Assembly: GCF_014889545.1 (NCBI RefSeq)
Contig: NZ_QKOF01000001.1
Coordinates: 1-64,000 of the forward strand
Source: Methanothermobacter thermautotrophicus
GTDB taxonomy: Archaea > Methanobacteriota > Methanobacteria > Methanobacteriales > Methanothermobacteraceae
Reading direction: 5' to 3'
Length of the DNA: 64,000 nucleotides
Position numbers and translations under genes: made by a program. The notes below the pieces were generated by a model. That model had not been told where the DNA came from, did no database searches, and saw only the letters and a list, made by a program, of their open reading frames with translations. Positions 60,669 through 64,000 of the stretch are shown here, piece after piece. Position 1 is the first letter of the stretch. Every line of letters begins with the position of its first letter.

Positions 60669-63329
60669 TTATTTTCCTGCTCCGCCCCTGAGGAATCCGA
60701 AGGCCACAAGACCAGCAGCAACAAGGACGCCCACGATACCATAGACGTACCATGAGGAGTCACCGCCACTGGCACCTGATGTAGCATTCTTAACCTCATA
60801 GGCCCTTGCAGGGGATGATGCAGGCTCCTCTGACACTGAAGATGCAGCGTTCACAGCTGCCGGTGAAGCAGCAGCCTCAAAACCAGGGGAGTGACCGGTA
60901 TGTCCTGTAACAGATGAACCACCGGTTGAACCGCCGTTTGAGCCACCAGGAATACCACCGGGTACACCGCCCTGGTTTCCACTTTCTGATCCACCGTTAT
61001 TCACTGGTATGAGGTCAGCCAGGGTCCTGTTTGCAGGTATGCTGAATATGTACTGAAGTGCATTCATTGATCCGGTTCCGCCAGCAAGGAGTATGCCGAG
61101 TTCCTCCCGGTTTATAAGGCGCTCTGCCGCTGTACTGACAACAGGTGCTGATATAAGGTTTGGTGATGAATAGTCATGCTTGTAAAGTCTGATATACTCC
61201 TCGTAGGAATTGGATCCTGCTGCAAAGCGTGGGCTCTGCCAGGTGATGATTGCAACCCTTCCGGTGTTTGTCTTCTCATCCCATACTATGATGTAGCCCA
61301 CCATCCCATTCATTCCACTGCCAGCTGTCTCCTCACTTGTCAGTCTCTGGTTGGCGTAGGTTCCCTGTCCAGCTGAAACACCTAGTAGCATGAAGAGTAT
61401 GTCGTCCTTACAGTTGTCGAGTGTTGTGACATAGATGTACTTCTCGTTTTCACCCTTGGGGTACTTGTTGAAGATGTAGTCTGCTATGAGGTAACCCGGT
61501 GAGCTTCCACCACAGACATGGTTGTGGAAGAGCCACCCCATCAGCACATCGAAGGGCGGATCATATGGTAGGACCTCCTCTATTATGTAGTTGGATGAAT
61601 TCTGAACAACAAGTGTTCCGCTTGTGAGATTGTAGTACATTGATTTGATTATCTTCTGTGTGCCGTTGATCAGACAGAAGTCAAATTTTAGCTGACCCCA
61701 GAGTGGGGCATGTACTGGTAGAAGTGTTTTTCTGCTGAGCCTTAAGCCGAGGACCTCATAGATTCCATCCCAGACTGGACTGGTGTCCTGTCCGTTTAGT
61801 CTGACGTAGCCTGCTGATGTTAGGACAAATAACTGGTAGTCATCCCTTTCAATGTTTATACCCATGGCCTGGAAGAGCTCTACAGCCTTCTCTGCTGCAA
61901 GGCGGCCGATGTTCTTGATGTCCCAGTATGTTAGATTGCCGGTACTGTAGGTTCTGCTGGATGGGGTTGCGTTTATCAGGTTTGTCTGGTTGAGGATGTA
62001 GTTGAGGTCAAGGCCAGCTGCAGCGATGGTTGTATTACCCTTCGTGGGCTCATAACCCATGAGATAGTTCACCTGGTCCTGTGTGAGGTTGTCGAATGCG
62101 TAGAGGATCTTCACGAGGGATTCTGGACTTGTTGTTAATTTTTTAACAGCCCATGCATTGAATTTGAGTTCTGATACTGCTGTTTCACCGGTTTCCTGTT
62201 TGTATTTGCTGATGAGGTCCTGAAGGTTGTATGCCATTATGATAAGTGTCCCTGTTTTGGTCTTTGAGTTCCATCGGATGAAGCCAACAATGTTGGTGTC
62301 TTCGGTTGTGTTGAACCCCACATAGGCCCTCTTCCCGGGGGTTGCGTCCATGGCGTATATGAATACGTCATCGTCTGAACCACCGGGGACGCCTATAACC
62401 TTGTAACTTACACCCTCAAGAGGAAGACCAAATTCATTTGTAGCAGGGTAGTATTTGAGGAGTGTTTCTATCATTGCGTAGCCGCTGATTGTTCCCATGC
62501 AGACGTGTCCATGGAATGCTGCTTCCCTGAGGATGTCTGGTGAGAGTCCTATGGCCCATGCGTTGGCCAGGCTTGCTATGGGGAATGTTTCGTTTCCGAG
62601 TTTTTTCTGGAGTGCCTGGTACTGTGTGAGGGTCATGTTCTGTGAGACCGTTCCAATGTAGATGTGTGTCATGCTGGCGTTTTTGAAGTAGGCGAGTATG
62701 AGGTCGTTACCCTTCCTTACTATGAATGCGAAGTCCAGGGGGTCTAGCCGGGTTTTCCTGAGCATCAGGAGGTTCCCTTTACCATAGCTCACTATACCTC
62801 GGGCCTGGTTGAGTATGCCCTCCAGGACGTCCTCTGTTGTCTGGTTTCTGTAGTGGGCTGTTCCTGCTGTTGTTATGACCAGGACCTCCTCTGTTCTGGT
62901 GAAGTTGAGAATCTGGTCTGCCTTCTTTGTTATTTCCCTTCCGAGTCTGTAGGCGTCTGTGGCGTTCATCTGGAGTGAGAGGTGGGCTGCGTATACCGTG
63001 CCGTAGTCTGTTAGCTGGAATGTGTGTGAGAGTTCCCTGTATCCTGGTGCGCGGATTTTTACTGTGAATTTTGTGTTTTCTGTCATGTTCTCGTAGTTGA
63101 ATTTTATTTTGGTCATGTTGGCTGCCGGGTCAAAGGTCCTGGTGAAGTTTATCTTTGTCCCGTTTTCGTCTGTCAGTTGGATGTCGGGGTTTATATTGCC
63201 GTTATCGTCGGGGTATTCATATTTGACGTCAACCCCCACCTCACATGTCGTATCCGCTGCACTCACCGAACCTGTAAGTGTCACAGCAACGAGAAGAACC
63301 ATGAAAACCATGAAATACTGTCTTCCCAT
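60669..63329 (-). CDS. large surface protein with two FmdE-like halves and C-terminal membrane anchor
   Basis: Protein of 886 residues. Signal peptide 1-25; an Ig-like region to about 125; a first FmdE-like unit with HGHVCMGTISGYA (HGHVC 273-277). A second unit follows with HNHVCGGSSPGYL (HNHVC 602-606). A Gly/Ser/Pro/Ala-rich stalk spans 787-857 and the protein ends in a membrane helix with a short basic end (SSWYVYGIVGVLVAAGLVAFG). About 20 N-X-S/T sites are spread through the exported part, so it should be heavily N-glycosylated. Canonical FmdE domains are cytoplasmic and bind metal through similar H-x-C residues. Here the role outside the cell is unknown. GGAGGTG lies before the ATG. Confidence 0.85.
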   Translation of the reverse strand: MGRQYFMVFMVLLVAVTLTGSVSAADTTCEVGVDVKYEYPDDNGNINPDIQLTDENGTKINFTRTFDPAANMTKIKFNYENMTENTKFTVKIRAPGYRELSHTFQLTDYGTVYAAHLSLQMNATDAYRLGREITKKADQILNFTRTEEVLVITTAGTAHYRNQTTEDVLEGILNQARGIVSYGKGNLLMLRKTRLDPLDFAFIVRKGNDLILAYFKNASMTHIYIGTVSQNMTLTQYQALQKKLGNETFPIASLANAWAIGLSPDILREAAFHGHVCMGTISGYAMIETLLKYYPATNEFGLPLEGVSYKVIGVPGGSDDDVFIYAMDATPGKRAYVGFNTTEDTNIVGFIRWNSKTKTGTLIIMAYNLQDLISKYKQETGETAVSELKFNAWAVKKLTTSPESLVKILYAFDNLTQDQVNYLMGYEPTKGNTTIAAAGLDLNYILNQTNLINATPSSRTYSTGNLTYWDIKNIGRLAAEKAVELFQAMGINIERDDYQLFVLTSAGYVRLNGQDTSPVWDGIYEVLGLRLSRKTLLPVHAPLWGQLKFDFCLINGTQKIIKSMYYNLTSGTLVVQNSSNYIIEEVLPYDPPFDVLMGWLFHNHVCGGSSPGYLIADYIFNKYPKGENEKYIYVTTLDNCKDDILFMLLGVSAGQGTYANQRLTSEETAGSGMNGMVGYIIVWDEKTNTGRVAIITWQSPRFAAGSNSYEEYIRLYKHDYSSPNLISAPVVSTAAERLINREELGILLAGGTGSMNALQYIFSIPANRTLADLIPVNNGGSESGNQGGVPGGIPGGSNGGSTGGSSVTGHTGHSPGFEAAASPAAVNAASSVSEEPASSPARAYEVKNATSGASGGDSSWYVYGIVGVLVAAGLVAFGFLRGGAGK

Positions 63330-63376
63330 ACATTTTCACCTCCTTTAAGTCTATCATTAAAAATAATGTTATTACT

Positions 63377-63385
63377 AATATATAA
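63377..63385 (-). promoter_or_regulatory. TATA box for the FmdE-like surface protein gene
   Basis: TTATATATT on the minus strand about 50 nt before ATG 63329. The 63330-63554 gap also holds an inverted repeat GTTTTCC (63460-63466) / GGAAAAC (63484-63490) with a 17-nt loop. Confidence 0.5.
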
Positions 63386-63554
63386 GTCTAATTATTACTA
63401 TTTTGATGTTAATTGGACGTGTTGTAATACCAAGTGCTTTTAAAGGGGGAGTGTGCATAGTTTTCCGAAGAACTTTGAACTTTGGAAAACCTCTTAAAAA
63501 CAGTTCTACAAATAAAAATAGGTGCGCATCGTAGCAGAAAAATAAAAATAGAGA

Positions 63555-64000
63555 TTACTTTTTCCTCTCTATCTTGATTGAGACTGGAGGCTCAATTCCC
63601 TTCTTACGGATCATCCACACGGTGGCTCCGAGGACCAGGAGGATTATCAGCCATGCAGGTATCACGATGACCGTGTCGGTGGTCTCAATGCTCTTTGTCT
63701 GATGGAAACGCCCATACTTTATCTCTGTCCTGGCGCTGTATGGTCCGAATTCAAGCCACCCTGGCTTCCATGTCTCAACCAGCGTGTAACTGTCCTCGGG
63801 GTAGACAACACCATCGATGGGTACCCTCTGTTTACCTGTGATCCCTGTGAGTTCAATGGCCCCTGTCATGTTTGCCTGGACTGTACCTGTATTTTTGAGT
63901 TTGTAGGTGAACTTCCCTGGCATGAAGCTCAGAAGTACGGTGGGTGCTTTATGGTCCTCCAGCTTGAGTGACTCGATTATCGGCCCAGGGAGACCCACAT
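63555..64000 (-). CDS. membrane-anchored surface protein, C-terminal part (partial)
   Basis: The frame is open to the window edge, so the 5' end lies outside; at least 148 residues are visible. They form a beta-rich domain (VLLSFMPGKFTYKLKNTGTVQANMTGAIELTG, then EDSYTLVETWKPGWLEFGPYSARTEIKYG), one membrane helix (VIVIPAWLIILLVLGATVWMI) and a basic end (KIERKK). This is typical of an Ig-like cell-surface protein held by a C-terminal helix. One N-M-T site is present. A GTG at 63998 is in frame but is unlikely to be the true start. Function not recognised. Confidence 0.7.
   Translation of the reverse strand, partial: VGLPGPIIESLKLEDHKAPTVLLSFMPGKFTYKLKNTGTVQANMTGAIELTGITGKQRVPIDGVVYPEDSYTLVETWKPGWLEFGPYSARTEIKYGRFHQTKSIETTDTVIVIPAWLIILLVLGATVWMIRKKGIEPPVSIKIERKK

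Overview
The window is a piece of a euryarchaeal chromosome, almost certainly a Methanothermobacter (M. thermautotrophicus or a close relative). The evidence is archaeal-type ribosomal proteins and RNA polymerase subunits, strong GGTGAT-type ribosome binding sites, frequent TTG and GTG starts, archaeal TATA boxes, bulge-helix-bulge tRNA introns, the archaeal mevalonate/IPK isoprenoid route, LL-diaminopimelate aminotransferase and class III (archaeal pilin) signal peptides. The gene order matches what I remember of M. thermautotrophicus Delta H around its gene-numbering origin. That match is from memory and was not checked by a search.

Region by region. 1-4.4 kb: a decayed DUF6790 membrane gene, then a leftward group of CDF metal transporter, class I aminotransferase and radical SAM protein. 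4.4-9.7 kb: CoaD-type adenylyltransferase, YjjX-like NTPase and two tandem STT3/AglB oligosaccharyltransferases. 9.7-11 kb: three small class III signal-peptide (pilin-like) genes, one of only 57 codons, with a palindrome around the promoter of one operon and a divergently transcribed, frameshifted winged-helix-like gene. 11-14.5 kb: a membrane-anchored PLD-like protein, a UPF0173 hydrolase and an Era-like GTPase/DUF2073/zinc-ribbon trio (ArvABC/Oap type). 14.5-27.3 kb: RqcH-like NFACT protein, DUF5379 and DUF2070 membrane proteins, fumarate hydratase beta subunit, an amidohydrolase-like protein, a NYN-domain protein, an MJ0158-family PLP enzyme, RtcA, biotin ligase with pyruvate carboxylase subunit A, and a METTL5-like methyltransferase.

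27.4-50.8 kb: the ribosomal super-cluster. It opens with a SPOUT methyltransferase gene and the S10/spc-type run (uL3 to uL15), with aIF1 and RNase P Rnp1 embedded. It continues with SecY, adenylate kinase, a YidC-like DUF106 protein, eL34, cytidylate kinase, eL14 and Cbf5, then tRNA-Ser(GGA), uS13-uS4-uS11-RpoD-eL18-uL13-uS9, RpoN, tRNA-Pro(GGG) with two introns, RpoK, enolase and uS2. Translation, RNA processing, secretion, nucleotide supply and transcription genes are therefore physically linked. 50.8-60 kb: MEMO-like protein, then mevalonate kinase, isopentenyl phosphate kinase, type 2 IPP isomerase, RNase J and prenyl diphosphate synthase (lipid precursor supply), GluRS and DapL. 60-64 kb: three leftward surface-protein genes: a secreted PLC-like protein, a very large sequon-rich protein with two FmdE-like halves, and the C-terminal end of another membrane-anchored protein cut by the window edge.

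The most notable observation is the tRNA-Pro gene directly after rpoN. It folds as a tRNA only if two introns (32 and 16 nt) are removed. The bulge-helix-bulge for the second intron uses a helix created by joining the first exons, so splicing should be ordered, and the mature anticodon loop has C33 instead of U33.
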